64,000 nucleotides of DNA from positions 1-64,000 of the forward strand of contig JAKTTS010000018.1 in NCBI GenBank assembly GCA_030560485.1. Direction: 5' to 3'. Below the pieces are notes generated by a model, which saw only the letters and a list, made by a program, of their open reading frames with translations, was not told where the DNA came from and searched no databases. This document shows, piece by piece, positions 1 to 10,673 of this stretch (positions are counted from its first letter, which is position 1; every line of letters begins with the position of its first letter). A program made the translations under genes and the position numbers. The DNA is from Ascoidea tarda (nom. inval.) (taxonomy: Eukaryota > Ascomycota > Saccharomycetes > Ascoideales > Ascoideaceae).

Positions 1-55
<55 letters not shown>
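1..55 (+). repeat. (AAT)n microsatellite coding for an Asn run
   Basis: Uninterrupted AAT triplets open the window. In the frame of the following gene they encode about 18 consecutive asparagines, followed by a Gly/Ser/Asn linker. The tract is therefore a coding homopolymer inside a WD-repeat protein. Its true length cannot be known because it reaches the window edge. Confidence 0.9.
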
Positions 56-56
<1 letters not shown>

Positions 57-1558
57 GCAGCAATAATGGCAATAGTAATAATAATGGCAGCAGCAACGGT
101 AGTGTTACCAATTCAAATATTGAAATTTATGATCCTTGCTTGAAATTTATTCATGCTGGTCATCTCAGTACGATTGGTCAATTTGATTGGAATCCTCATT
201 TAAATAATGTAATTGGCAGTGTAAGCAATGATAACTTGTTGCAGGTTTGGTCTCCCCATTTAGTACTAGATTATGAAGACGATAATCTTCTTGATCAACC
301 TGATAATTATAGTAGGATTGATAATGATAATCATCAAACTGAAAATGATATCAACGATGATAACGATAACGATAATCATAATGAAAATATTAATGATAGT
401 AACCAAATGGAGATTGAAAATGAAAATGAACATGAGAATAATGAAATTGAGATTGAAATTGAAAATGAGAACCAAAATAAACATGAACATGAACATGAAC
501 ATGAACACAAAAATCAAAATCAAAATGATGATAATGATAATGATGATAATAGTCGGATTGAAATAGAAATTGAGAATCAAAATGAAAGTAAAGTGGATTT
601 CAAAGAAAAAAATGATACTGAAAACGAAATTTTAAATCTGAATAAAATTGATGACAAAATTATCTCTCAAAAATATAGTAATAAAGATAAAGATGATGAG
701 AATGATGATGAGAATGATAATAACAATGATAATAACAATGATAATAACAATGATAATAACAATGAAAATGATTTTAATATGGATATTGAAGATGCGGAGG
801 AAACTGAAATAGAAAATGAAAAAGCCATTAAAGATAATAACCTCAATAAAAATAAAAATAAAAATAATCAGAATAAAACTGAAAATGAAAAAAAAACTAT
901 AATTGATAATAGTAACGACATTATTTATAAAAATCAAAACAACGGTGAAAATAAAGATGATGAAGATGATGAAAATGATGAAAATGATCATAAATATAAC
1001 AAAAATAATGAAAAAGGCTATCTATCTGAAGAAAAAAGTGAAGATAAAAATCTAGGAGATAATGAAGGTTTTATAAAACAAGAAGAAAACAAGTTTGTAA
1101 ATTTAATTCAATCTGCCAACAAAATTGCTGAAAATGAAAAACGAATTAATGAAAATAATGTTGAATCTCAATTTTCATCATCTAGGGAAAATGAAAACGA
1201 AAATGAAAATCACAATGAGAAGAAAAGTAATGCAAGCTCCATCAATGCATTACTTGATTCAAAAAAAAGTCTTGGTAAATTTATTGATGTTGCCAATACT
1301 GATGATAGCAAAGATGAAAAAATTCAAAATGAAGTTTCGGAAAATAGAGAAAAAATTGAACAAAAACCCATTAAGCAAGTTGAAGGCTTGACTTCTTATC
1401 AAAAAGAAATTTTGGAAAGTAGTGATAAAATTCTTCAGGAAAAAACAATAAAGAGTGATACACTGAGTAATTCTATTGAAACTGAAAAATTGAATTTTAC
1501 GAAATTACCATTGAAAGAAGATGAAAATTCTAATAATGGGGGTAAAAAAAATCAATGA
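2..1558 (+). CDS. Msi1/Hat2 (RbAp46/48) family WD40 protein, 3' part, with a long acidic tail
   Basis: The frame is open from base 2, so the gene starts upstream. After the Asn run and a Ser/Gly linker comes a typical last WD blade of RbAp46/48 proteins: LKFIHAGH, then FDWNPHLNNVIGSVSNDN and LLQVW. This resembles the IHGGHT...WNP...SVSEDNIMQVW segment of histone H3/H4 chaperones such as Msi1 (CAF-1) and Hat2 (HAT-B). The family normally ends within about 30 residues of this blade. Here about 430 residues of Asp/Glu/Asn/Lys-rich low complexity follow, including EH and DNNN short repeats, to a TGA stop. The Asn run sits where the family has its acidic loop. I cannot separate Msi1 from Hat2 without the upstream part. 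The family call is good; the role of the tail is unknown. Confidence 0.8.
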
Positions 1559-2067
1559 TACTAGCAGATTTTGAGTGATTATAATATCCAATATACGATC
1601 CTATTCTATCTGTGATATATTAGTATCTATGTAAATTAATAGTAAGATTTTTAGAAGATACATCGTCTTTAGTAGAATCTATTGAAAATTATAAAACAAT
1701 AAACGCTATTTTTAAAAGTACTAGATATAACAAACACAATAATTTTTTAATTTAAATGGCAATAAAAAGTTACGAAAAAGCAAAAAACCACATTGTTTAT
1801 TATTAAAAAAAACCAATATGTAGTTTCAACACTACGATTCAATAGCAATTGAAACAATACACGGTGTATCATTTAAATTAAAAACAATCTTACTATCTTA
1901 CAAAAATGAAAAGGGTGTTATTGAATAAGCAGGTATTACTTTTTATAATTTTATAGCTTCATAATTTCATTCCTTGATTTTAAGATGAGATGAAGTCATA
2001 ATAGACTAACTCTTTCATTGAGGTATGAGATTTTTTGACAAACAAGAATTAACGTTCGAAAATAAGC
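1559..2067. other. Convergent intergenic gap, no gene seen
   Basis: This AT-rich stretch of about 500 bp lies between two convergent 3' ends. It has short A and T runs and several stops in every frame. I see no RNA gene or repeat of note. Confidence 0.6.
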
Positions 2068-3414
2068 TTACCATCTATGGGATTCATCTCCAGAAACCCA
2101 AATTTTTTCTTGATAGCCCAATAGTCGTTTAACTTTTTGAACAGTGGCAGCATCACCCATATTTTTGCCAATGTTGTCGCTAATTTTAATTGCATGTTTA
2201 CCGTCAATTTCTTTTAATTTGATGACAATGTTTAAAGGATTGCTTTTTGAGCCGTCTAGATTATTGAAGTCATTGGTGAAATAAGTGCCAATTCCAAAAG
2301 TTGGATTCAAACCCAACTCAATAGATTTATCGTGATATTTTATACATTTGTCAACATTTAAAGAGTCTGAAAAACAAATTATTTTTGAAAATTTTGGTAA
2401 TTTGCAAACATTAAAATAGAAATCAGCAATTTTTTCAGCATAAAGCAACGGATCACCAGAATCTTGTCTTACGCCAAGGTAATTCGAAATATAAGGCTCT
2501 TTAAAATTCTTTAAAAAGGCATCTGTTCCAAAAGTGTCTGTTAAGGCTAAACCTGCATTTTCCAAGCCAACAGTATCACACCAAAACTTGAGAGAATTGA
2601 AATTAGCATTAAGATAATCACCTGTAATAGCGGCGATTCCCATAATCCATTCATGAGCTACAGTGCCAATAGGTTTTAAATTAAATTTTTTGGCAAAAAA
2701 AACATTGCTTGTGCCCAAAAGTAAATGTTTTTTCAGCTCAGGAGCCTCATTCTGAAAGTAGTCGACTATTGATTGAAGAACAATTTGCTGAGAACGAGTG
2801 GATCTTCTTCTCCTGGTTCCAAATTCGGAAAAAGCACAATTATAATCAACTAATTTTTTGCATTTCGCCTTAGCTAGTTCATACTGGCCATCGAAATTCC
2901 ATTCAGTTTCAACAAATTTAAAATATGATTGCGACAATATGGCGAGTAGTGGAATTTCGTATAAAATTGTGTCCTGCCACTTGCCTACAACCTTCAAGGA
3001 AAGCTCAGACGTAGTCTGGTTATATTCCAACTTGACGTGTTCTCCTGGAGTGAGTTTAAAAGTTTGAAGATACTCAAAGTAGTCTGCAGGCAAGTACGAG
3101 ACTTCCTTTTTCAAGTAGCGAATCTCATCAGTGGTAAACCTCAAGGCGCCCAACAACTCAATCTGGCTCTTCACATACTCGTACGACTCGAGAGAAAACT
3201 TCATCAAGGGAGTACGGTTTGTGTATTTAAACTCGACGTCTTGGGCAGCATAGGCCGATGGCAAATGTTAGTAATGTGTCCAGCATCTGGCATCTACAAC
3301 AAGATACTCACCAACATTGGGAAAGTGTCTGTGAACCGCAGCATGCATCGTCAATTTGTACAAATCAGTGTCCAAAAGCGACGAGATAACACATTCTGCT
3401 GCACACGAAGCCAT
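2068..3414 (-). CDS. NPT1: Nicotinate phosphoribosyltransferase (spliced, 2 exons)
   Basis: Converts nicotinate and PRPP to nicotinate mononucleotide in the NAD salvage pathway. Exon 1 (3312-3414) starts MASCAAECVISSLLDTDLYK, matching the SLLDTDMYKITMHAAV start of yeast Npt1. Exon 2 (2068-3239) continues with KYTNR, SEFGTRRRRS, LLLGTSN, GTVAHEWIMG, LTDTFGTDAFL, GVRQDSGDP, FSDSLNV, GIGTYFTND and KISDNIGKNMGDAATV, all family hallmarks. Splicing 3240-3311 restores FPNVDVEFKYTNR in frame and gives 424 residues, against 429 in S. cerevisiae. The ATG at 3414 is chosen because homology begins right after it; the frame runs further upstream but has no homology there. The start lies about 135 bp downstream of the NAN1 stop on the same strand, so its promoter is very short. 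Confidence 0.95.
3240..3311 (-). other. Intron of NPT1 (72 bp)
   Basis: Donor GTGAGT, perfect branch site TACTAAC, and acceptor CCCAAG, the first AG after the branch. Removing it joins exon 1 in phase 1 to exon 2 and restores the conserved V-KYTNR block. The AAG acceptor is less usual than CAG or TAG. Confidence 0.92.
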
Positions 3415-3548
3415 TGCTGCTCTGAGTCCTGCTTTGGTTGTGCTTGTGGAGCGAAAAGTGTTTGTGCTACAGCAGTATAGATAGTATATATTACCCGAAA
3501 CCTCACCGCCGTGCTGGCAAATACACGCCGTACACATCTCAGCACGGC

Positions 3549-6062
3549 TCACAAACACCTCATTGCTCGGTCAAACAACGACTCCAAGGGAAAGTCGTCG
3601 AACTCAAAGTTCTCCTTTATCACTGCGTCGAACGTGTGGCTGTTGATGTTCTTGCCATACCAAAAGACGTCCTCCACGTTTGCACTAAGGGGGTCTTCTT
3701 CTCGCAACGAACTCTGCGCCTTCACTGAGCTTTTCTGGTCAACTGCGCTCTTTAGCAAGCTCCTGAACGACGTCTCCATTTTCGCATCAGCAATTTTGTC
3801 CTTGGTGTTGCTATCGGAGGTGAGCCTGAGTATATTGTACTCGAAATCAAAAAATATGAAATCATTGGTATTTGGCACCCATTTCAACGAGCATATATAG
3901 TTTTCAACTTTTTTCACGCTGATGAAATTCTTGCTCGTGGTTTGGCAGTCGATCATAAAGATTTTGGCATTGTATTTATAGGTCTGTGGATCGATATAGT
4001 TGACTGCCAATGCAATGATATTATCATTCTGGCTCACATCAATCAAGTTCTTGCTATGGATCGACACTAAATTGTTTAGTTTGAACTGCCATTTGATCTT
4101 GAAATTTAACAAGTTGAAATTAATTAACTTATTTTTCGAAAGAATGATAAGATTGTTATCATTGTTTGTCAATTTTAATGACCTTATTCTGGTTTCGCAT
4201 ATCAACGGTAAAAGTTCCATCACACTACTTCTATTAATATTGTTCAACTCGTGAAAATTAATGATTGAAATCTTGTTTTCCAACGACAAAAAAATAGTTG
4301 ATGCGTCTTTTGACCAAACAGCTGAAATAGCGTTGGTTTTTAATTTGGGATTTCCCATAAAAAATTTGGATAATGACCAAATATGATTTTGCAAAACGTT
4401 GCTATTATTAATACTATAGTTTTCTTTCACCACATTAGGTTTCCATACCTTCAATCCACCAATATTATCAACTGTTAAAAATGAAACGCCCTTGCAATAA
4501 CTTGAAGGAGCAGCTAAAATTTGATAAACATAGTTATTCGGCCCATGAGGATTCATAATTTTAGTAGTCAATTCCCAAGAATTTAACACCTTATTAAATA
4601 TCCAGAATTTTAATGTGAAAATTTCGTCACCTATTAAAAGTTTATTTTTGGGCGAAGAATATTTAAATGAATCAAATGTGCACATCCAAGATCCATCATT
4701 AGTAAATGACACTAAATGAACTTTGGCTTCTTCAACATCTTTCTCAGATCTCACCTTACCAGCCGATTGTATTGCATTGGTAAGGTTTTGCGTGAAAACT
4801 TGCTCATTCTTGTTTAAATTAAATGCCTGTACTTGAGATCCATTGAGTATATACATGTAATTGGAGTTATTGTTAATTTCAAATGAACATGTGAAATCAT
4901 GTTTCACTTTAACTAAGTCTTTCAGACTGTGCTTATTCCCATTTACTTTGCCATTATTTTGAAAATCCCTAGATTTAGCCTTTAGTTTCTTAAGATCTTT
5001 ATAATATAGCTCATGGTTGGAAATTTCTGGTCGAATTGTATTAATCGATATCCTAGATGTAAAATCAATTGCGTTTAATACTAAATACTGAAGATCACTA
5101 ACTCCATTCAATTGTAATGTCAAATTGAAATAACTGGTAGAATTAGAAATATCCAATATAGGTCCTGATAATCTCGGTAAAAATTGTTTTTTATCTGAGT
5201 TCAACTGCCAAAATACTAACACTTTCTCCAATCCACCGGATAAAAGATAATTATTGTCGGATGAAAATGAAAGAGCATTCACTTTATCAACATGCCATCT
5301 TAATGCCCTCGATTTATTAGAAGAATAAAATAACTGTATAACTCCAGTTTTAGATCCTAAAGCTAACACTCGATTATTTGATAATGCAATCGATGTCAAA
5401 CTCGAATTAAAAACAATAGAAAATTGATTTTGCTGATTTTTATCGATTGTGTAAATCCTCACTAAAATGTTGTTATTTGTTGCAATTAAGAAAGCAATAG
5501 AATTCTTATTAGGAGAAACACTAAAAAATGAAACATTGTTAACTTGTGTCAAATTCTTGTTTTGATATTCAAATGTCTCGTAAAATTCAATAAAATTTCC
5601 ATTCAGTTCTGAACTGCTTAGATTTGAAGTCAATGTTAATTTAGCTGCGCATTTTATATTTGGTTTTTGACCCTGAGTTATAGCTGTGATCTCATAGCTT
5701 GAATTAATCTTCAAAACTTTTAAAAATTTTACGCCTTCCACCTTTAATCTTTTAACTTCACTTTGGCTGTTTATATTAAATATCAAAATTTCTCCATTCG
5801 AATAAAACAACCATATAATATTAGTATGAACTGGATCATATTTCAAATCAATAATTGAGTTGAGTTTCTTGTTGTCTTCAAATGAAATAGTTTTTATGCA
5901 AATCTTGTTAAGTAAATTATATATTTTGATTTGGTTGGTGAAAAGAACCAAATAAGTTTTGTTATCATTAGAAAATGCTGTAGTTGGATTGGATGATCTA
6001 ACGAGTTTCCCGCCACCTGCCGGTATTATATTGTACTTTGAAAAATTTTTAATAAGTACCAT
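3549..6062 (-). CDS. NAN1: t-UTP / small-subunit processome WD40 protein Nan1 (Utp17)
   Basis: Subunit of the UtpA (t-UTP) complex that binds nascent pre-rRNA in the nucleolus and couples Pol I transcription to 18S maturation; the animal orthologue is WDR75. The tandem WD protein of 837 residues contains the diagnostic block around residues 255-300 with LRWHVDKVNALSFS, YLLSGGLEKVLVFWQL and KKQFLPRLSGPI, as in WDR75/Nan1 (S. cerevisiae 896 residues). A second propeller is suggested by SLSKFF...ISAVWSKDASTIFLS and LKWVPNTNDFIFFD. The first ATG (6062) follows a TTG that is in frame; I use the ATG. The C-terminal end overlaps nothing but lies close to the downstream NPT1 start. Confidence 0.9.
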   Translation of the reverse strand: MVLIKNFSKYNIIPAGGGKLVRSSNPTTAFSNDNKTYLVLFTNQIKIYNLLNKICIKTISFEDNKKLNSIIDLKYDPVHTNIIWLFYSNGEILIFNINSQSEVKRLKVEGVKFLKVLKINSSYEITAITQGQKPNIKCAAKLTLTSNLSSSELNGNFIEFYETFEYQNKNLTQVNNVSFFSVSPNKNSIAFLIATNNNILVRIYTIDKNQQNQFSIVFNSSLTSIALSNNRVLALGSKTGVIQLFYSSNKSRALRWHVDKVNALSFSSDNNYLLSGGLEKVLVFWQLNSDKKQFLPRLSGPILDISNSTSYFNLTLQLNGVSDLQYLVLNAIDFTSRISINTIRPEISNHELYYKDLKKLKAKSRDFQNNGKVNGNKHSLKDLVKVKHDFTCSFEINNNSNYMYILNGSQVQAFNLNKNEQVFTQNLTNAIQSAGKVRSEKDVEEAKVHLVSFTNDGSWMCTFDSFKYSSPKNKLLIGDEIFTLKFWIFNKVLNSWELTTKIMNPHGPNNYVYQILAAPSSYCKGVSFLTVDNIGGLKVWKPNVVKENYSINNSNVLQNHIWSLSKFFMGNPKLKTNAISAVWSKDASTIFLSLENKISIINFHELNNINRSSVMELLPLICETRIRSLKLTNNDNNLIILSKNKLINFNLLNFKIKWQFKLNNLVSIHSKNLIDVSQNDNIIALAVNYIDPQTYKYNAKIFMIDCQTTSKNFISVKKVENYICSLKWVPNTNDFIFFDFEYNILRLTSDSNTKDKIADAKMETSFRSLLKSAVDQKSSVKAQSSLREEDPLSANVEDVFWYGKNINSHTFDAVIKENFEFDDFPLESLFDRAMRCL

Positions 6063-6731
6063 TTTGATATCCTGCAATAAAAAACAAAAATGGTTTAATA
6101 TTTTATAAAAACCATGAAACTTTTCCAGTTTTCAATTGAATATATTTGAAATTTTTCAAAAAAAAAATCTTTTATCGCGGATATAACGTTTTGGGCAAAA
6201 GTCCAACACATCAAAATCTCCGCGATAATCTTCTTAATCTCATTTCCAAGTTTTTTCTTTGAACCTTTCAAAACTTGTTTTGTGGGCTTTATAAAAAATA
6301 TCTATAAAATGAATATATCGAAATTCTATATACTACAGACAATTGGAACTAACTAAAAAATTAACTATGAGAAACACAAGCAAAAAACACAACATTAAAC
6401 AGAAAAAATATGGAGCTCAAAATAAAAAATAATAAAAACTTAAACACCAACAGTTGAAATGGAAAAAATATGATAAAACAGAGGTTGAAAATAAAATAAA
6501 ATAAAATAAAATAACAGGAATTGGGAAATTAAACAATTCAAATAAATCAGATACTTAACAAGCTGAAAAATTAACAAATTAAAAAAATAAAATTAAAAAA
6601 TTTAAAATTAATAAACTAAAAACTGAAAGATTAAAAATAAAAAAGAGCTAAAAACTATATTTGAATCGATATTGAAAATTCAAAAATTAACTGGCATCTG
6701 TTTCAAAATCAGCTCAAAAAGTAATATATGG
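6063..6731. other. Intergenic gap upstream of NAN1
   Basis: Very AT-rich, with AAAAT and TTAAAA runs, between the NAN1 start and the BUD2 stop (both minus strand). The only structured element I see is a pair of inverted 10-mers at 6172-6181 and 6219-6228. Confidence 0.6.
6172..6228. promoter_or_regulatory. Inverted pair TTATCGCGGA / TCCGCGATAA upstream of NAN1
   Basis: Two exact reverse-complement 10-mers separated by 37 bp lie about 110-165 bp upstream of the NAN1 start, in sequence that is otherwise almost pure A/T. The position and the CGCG core suggest a protein-binding site; the PAC element of ribosome biogenesis genes (GCGATGAG) is only loosely similar. The factor is unknown. Confidence 0.35.
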
Positions 6732-9700
6732 TTATGTTTTTCTTGTAAATAATCTGAATCCTTTGTTTTTCTTAGGCCCGGATATTGGAGTTGATACTAA
6801 TTCTTGATTAAAACTATAGCCAGAGCTTGTAGATGATGCTCTTCTGTCATTTCTGTTATTTCTCATTTCTATTTCTTCCGATAAGTGGTAGTTATGGTAG
6901 TTATCTTGATTCAACTTTAAAATTTGAAATCCATCTGTTGTTATCCTTTTATATTTTGAAGGTAGCTTTAATGTTTCAAAAAGAAAGGGCATGGAATGAA
7001 AATTATCAATGTAAACCACTTTATTCGAGCTTGAATCATAAAATGAACTGTCAATAATACTTTTCAGAAAATTTTCCCATGAGTTTGAATTTGTTGCAAT
7101 AAAATTTGGGCTTTCTGCACTATTTAACGCATTTTTTAGTCGTTCAATTCTATTCACAATATTAATACATTCATTTTTAACTTCCTCTAATCCAATCCCA
7201 ATATTCAATGATGATTCAAGTCTTTTGTATTCCTTGTGATCTTCTGCCTCGGTTTCGCTGCCGAATGATGTATTGAAACTGCTTTTATCAAACAAGCTGT
7301 TAACAGGTGAATTAATCGTACAGGTCTCAAAATCAAATTGATCTGTTTTTTTATTATGGGTGGAACAAATCAAATTAGAAAACTGAGTCATTCTTAAATA
7401 TTTATCAATCAAAAACGGATTGGATGGTAATTCTTTTGCTAGCTCCTGGTCTTGAATGTTAATTTCAGGCCTAATAACTGTATCACTTAAATCAAGGTGT
7501 TTTTTGAGTGTTTCAGGCTTTCTGCTTGTTATCTTATCCATGTAGTCTTTTAGTTCTAGTTCATGTTTTTCAATAAAAAAATTCATGGGAATTAACCAAG
7601 GTTCTTTTGCACCAAACCTTCCTCTATTGGAAAATGTCAAAAGGATTTTTGCAATCAAAGTCAATGTTCTTTTATTTGACCCAACCTGATGATCTTTGGC
7701 CAATAAAAACAATTTAGGATTTAGCAAAGCTGGACAAAAAAATCTTAGAAATATAAAACCAGTTGTACAATTCAAAATCAATTGATATGCTAGTTCCTTT
7801 TCTAAATTTCCACAAGAATCTTCAAATTTATCTCTAAATATTTTCATTTCGTATTTTATTGGATGAGGCAAGTCTGCACTTGAGGAGTAAATCATTTTCC
7901 AAGTTTCTTCCATATATTTTAGCAAGTTATTAAAATTACTTTTTAAAATAGCATCTCTCATCAAGGGATTCTTTTCATAAATTCTGTTAGGATCAATTTC
8001 GCAATTTAAGCCCTGGTTACTAACTTTGAGTACAATTTTGCCTATAGTTTTTTCCAAGTACTCTTGACCAATTCGAAAGTTGTATTTTTCAATTGATTTG
8101 GTTAAAATAGAATTGCCCCGGAATAGAGTATTAAAAAAATTAGCTGAAGCAGTTTTCATTAAGACGTCATTTTCCGAACTTTTTGAGTTTTGGTTTGATG
8201 AGGCCTTGTTAAAAATTGATTGTAGATCATTTAACTCTTCTTCTATTAAGGAGGAAAACCATTTGCCTTCTATATTTAAACTTTGAAAAATATCCAATAG
8301 CATGGAGGAATTTTCTTCTAAATTTTCCATTCCATCAACTAACTTGTTTGATTTGAAAAAGCTTATTAATTTTTTAAATGGCAATTGTAGTAATAAGGAT
8401 TCTAGTTTTAAATAGTTTGTAGGAGATAATATGAATAATTCATTTAAAGAGATTCTAATGCATATTTGACCGACTTTGACTTTATTTCCATAATAGTTGT
8501 AAATCGGTATCCAAATTTCACCATTATTGTTTGAATCTTTTATTATTGCTTTGGTGATTTTGACCTTACCAATTAACAAATCATTGAAATTGTATTGTGA
8601 TTGTTCTTTTGGATTAAAGTTTAAAAATGCTTTTTTTAATTTGAAATTTTTTGAATCATCTGAGTCGTCAGATTTCAAGCAAGCTTTTATTAATATTTCA
8701 AAGGATTCCCATGATAGGGGAGCATCAACATCAAACTCTTCTCTCCAAAATGGGGATTTTGAGCTTTTAACTACAGAGGAACGAGCCCAGGTGCAGTTCC
8801 AAAAATGTATTGCAGTGTAAATTCCCAGGAAACCCAAGAAATCTTCATCGGTATCATCGTCATCTTCATGGTTGTTATTATAATATCCGGGATCATCATT
8901 ATTAACATTTTCATCGTTATCGTCATTATGAAGTGCAGGAATATCATCACCGATTTGTTTTAGACTTTTTTGTAAATTTGAGTTAAAGGTTGCTTCAATG
9001 ACATCGATTTTTATTTTTTTTGATAGTCTTAAAGAATTACTTTTGTTATAGGAAGAGTGCATTCCGACATATTCTCTGCTTGTTAAGGACAATAGAGCTA
9101 CAAACCAATCTTCGAAATCGATATGTAAATCGAAATCGAGAATGATTCTTTGATTTGTGCAGTGTTTTAGTTCATTGAATTTATGCTTTGAATTTTGGAT
9201 AAAGAAAGGGGAAGAAGGGGTATCGATTGAGGTATCGTTGATGTTAATAAAGGGTTTGTTTGATTTATTAAAGTAGTCATTTCTTAGTTTTTTGATTATT
9301 CCAATGTATAGGATATTTGAGGATTCGAAAATAGAGTGGTTAATTTGTCTTATTTCGGAGGATAATAAAGCCTTTATATTGATTGAATATAGTAAGGTGC
9401 CATCAGATTCTGAGAGAAGATCAAGAACCCCATCAAGTTTTAGTACGCCCATTGAATAGAACCAGCCTTCGTGGACCTTTGAGGGGTCATTTGGGTAAAT
9501 GATATTTGATTCACTATTAAAGATTTCCATTGATTTTTTTTGTTTTGGAATTGGGCCATAAACTTTGAATCTGCAGACTAGTAGGTTTTTTTGAGTTGAG
9601 TAATTAGTTGTGGTTGGAGAAGGAACAGTCATATCTAGGCTGTCAATTTCGTTGATATTTTTGTTGATAATTTTACTAGTCGTTGATATATCTATGATTT

Positions 9701-10673
9701 GGTCTATGTTATTTGTGTTTGTGTTTGTGTTGGGATTGAGATTGAGATTGAGATTGGGGGTGGTATTAGGGCTGGTATTGGTATTGGAGTTGGAATTTGG
9801 ATTAGTAGTAGGATCACTAGTAATATTTGAGTCGTTATTGTTAAAGACATTAGAGGTGAGAAGAGAATTGAAAGAATTAAAAGTATTTATTAGAGGAGGA
9901 GCAGTTAATAGTTTGTTTTTCAAGCCAGATAAACCCATATTTTGCCAGATTATTAAAGAAGATAATAGTTTGAGAAAGGTTAATTCCATTTTTTCAGAAA
10001 CTCTTAGGAAGATGGAATTGATTTTTTCATTTTCCTTTGGTATGATTTGAATTATATAAGAATTCTTAAGATTAGGAAGTTTAATAGTTGATGAGTGTAG
10101 GGAGTTTATTAGTATAATTTCCTTAAGTGGTTTTGCGCTATTGGTGTTATTGCTATTTATAGGACTATGATCATTTTGAGTCAGGTTGAAATTATTTTGT
10201 ATGGGGATAATTTTAGAGGCGAAGGAAAAGTTTTTTGGAGATGTGGGAGTATTCGGAGTTGAGAAGGATTTCCAATTGGAAGCATTGGATACGTTTGAGA
10301 TACTGGAAATGCTAATTGGGCTGATTGATTTATTGGGAGTATTTTGCTTGTTTAGTGGGAGCTGGATAGATTTGTTATTTTGATTAGATAGGTTGTGTGG
10401 TGTGTTGGATACAGTTGATATAGTTGATATGTTTTGAGTGGTTGGAGTGTTTTTAATTGTGATTGGAATATTTGAGACAGCAGTTAAATTGAAAGCGTTT
10501 TGATTTGAAGTTGAGATTCTCAGGATGATCAATTGGCCTTTATTGTTAATTTGGACTAGATCATATCGCCATTTGTTTTGGTCATTAATAGAGTACTCCA
10601 AGTCACCGAAATACGAGCCTTTGTTTTCTTTCATAAGAAGTAGTAATAAATTGCCAAAGGAGTTGAATATCAT
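6732..10673 (-). CDS. BUD2: RasGAP for Rsr1/Bud1, bud-site selection protein Bud2
   Basis: GTPase-activating protein for the Ras-like Rsr1, acting at the cell cortex to position the bud. 1,313 residues; S. cerevisiae Bud2 has 1,104. Order: a variable N-terminal region with Asn/Ser/Thr low complexity (residues about 90-350), a C2-like part near 610-740 (HFWNCTWARS, KSPFWREEFDVDAPLSWE, GEIWIPIYNY), then the RasGAP domain at about 830-1080 with NLLKYMEETWKMIY, GFIFLRFFCPALLNPK and LTLIAKILLTFSN. FLRFFCPALLNP is the structural RasGAP signature. The acidic insert at about 590 (DDNDENVNNDDPGYYNNN) is a lineage-specific expansion. Start is the first ATG of the frame; upstream residues in frame show no homology. 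Ira-type RasGAPs are far longer, so Bud2 is the better match. Confidence 0.88.
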   Translation of the reverse strand: MIFNSFGNLLLLLMKENKGSYFGDLEYSINDQNKWRYDLVQINNKGQLIILRISTSNQNAFNLTAVSNIPITIKNTPTTQNISTISTVSNTPHNLSNQNNKSIQLPLNKQNTPNKSISPISISSISNVSNASNWKSFSTPNTPTSPKNFSFASKIIPIQNNFNLTQNDHSPINSNNTNSAKPLKEIILINSLHSSTIKLPNLKNSYIIQIIPKENEKINSIFLRVSEKMELTFLKLLSSLIIWQNMGLSGLKNKLLTAPPLINTFNSFNSLLTSNVFNNNDSNITSDPTTNPNSNSNTNTSPNTTPNLNLNLNPNTNTNTNNIDQIIDISTTSKIINKNINEIDSLDMTVPSPTTTNYSTQKNLLVCRFKVYGPIPKQKKSMEIFNSESNIIYPNDPSKVHEGWFYSMGVLKLDGVLDLLSESDGTLLYSINIKALLSSEIRQINHSIFESSNILYIGIIKKLRNDYFNKSNKPFININDTSIDTPSSPFFIQNSKHKFNELKHCTNQRIILDFDLHIDFEDWFVALLSLTSREYVGMHSSYNKSNSLRLSKKIKIDVIEATFNSNLQKSLKQIGDDIPALHNDDNDENVNNDDPGYYNNNHEDDDDTDEDFLGFLGIYTAIHFWNCTWARSSVVKSSKSPFWREEFDVDAPLSWESFEILIKACLKSDDSDDSKNFKLKKAFLNFNPKEQSQYNFNDLLIGKVKITKAIIKDSNNNGEIWIPIYNYYGNKVKVGQICIRISLNELFILSPTNYLKLESLLLQLPFKKLISFFKSNKLVDGMENLEENSSMLLDIFQSLNIEGKWFSSLIEEELNDLQSIFNKASSNQNSKSSENDVLMKTASANFFNTLFRGNSILTKSIEKYNFRIGQEYLEKTIGKIVLKVSNQGLNCEIDPNRIYEKNPLMRDAILKSNFNNLLKYMEETWKMIYSSSADLPHPIKYEMKIFRDKFEDSCGNLEKELAYQLILNCTTGFIFLRFFCPALLNPKLFLLAKDHQVGSNKRTLTLIAKILLTFSNRGRFGAKEPWLIPMNFFIEKHELELKDYMDKITSRKPETLKKHLDLSDTVIRPEINIQDQELAKELPSNPFLIDKYLRMTQFSNLICSTHNKKTDQFDFETCTINSPVNSLFDKSSFNTSFGSETEAEDHKEYKRLESSLNIGIGLEEVKNECINIVNRIERLKNALNSAESPNFIATNSNSWENFLKSIIDSSFYDSSSNKVVYIDNFHSMPFLFETLKLPSKYKRITTDGFQILKLNQDNYHNYHLSEEIEMRNNRNDRRASSTSSGYSFNQELVSTPISGPKKNKGFRLFTRKT

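Noticed and set aside
1846-1870. Partial likeness to the U6 snRNA word GAAACAATACAGAGATGATC
   Set aside because: The match breaks after GAAACAATACA and no U6 5' stem or 3' stem-loop surrounds it.
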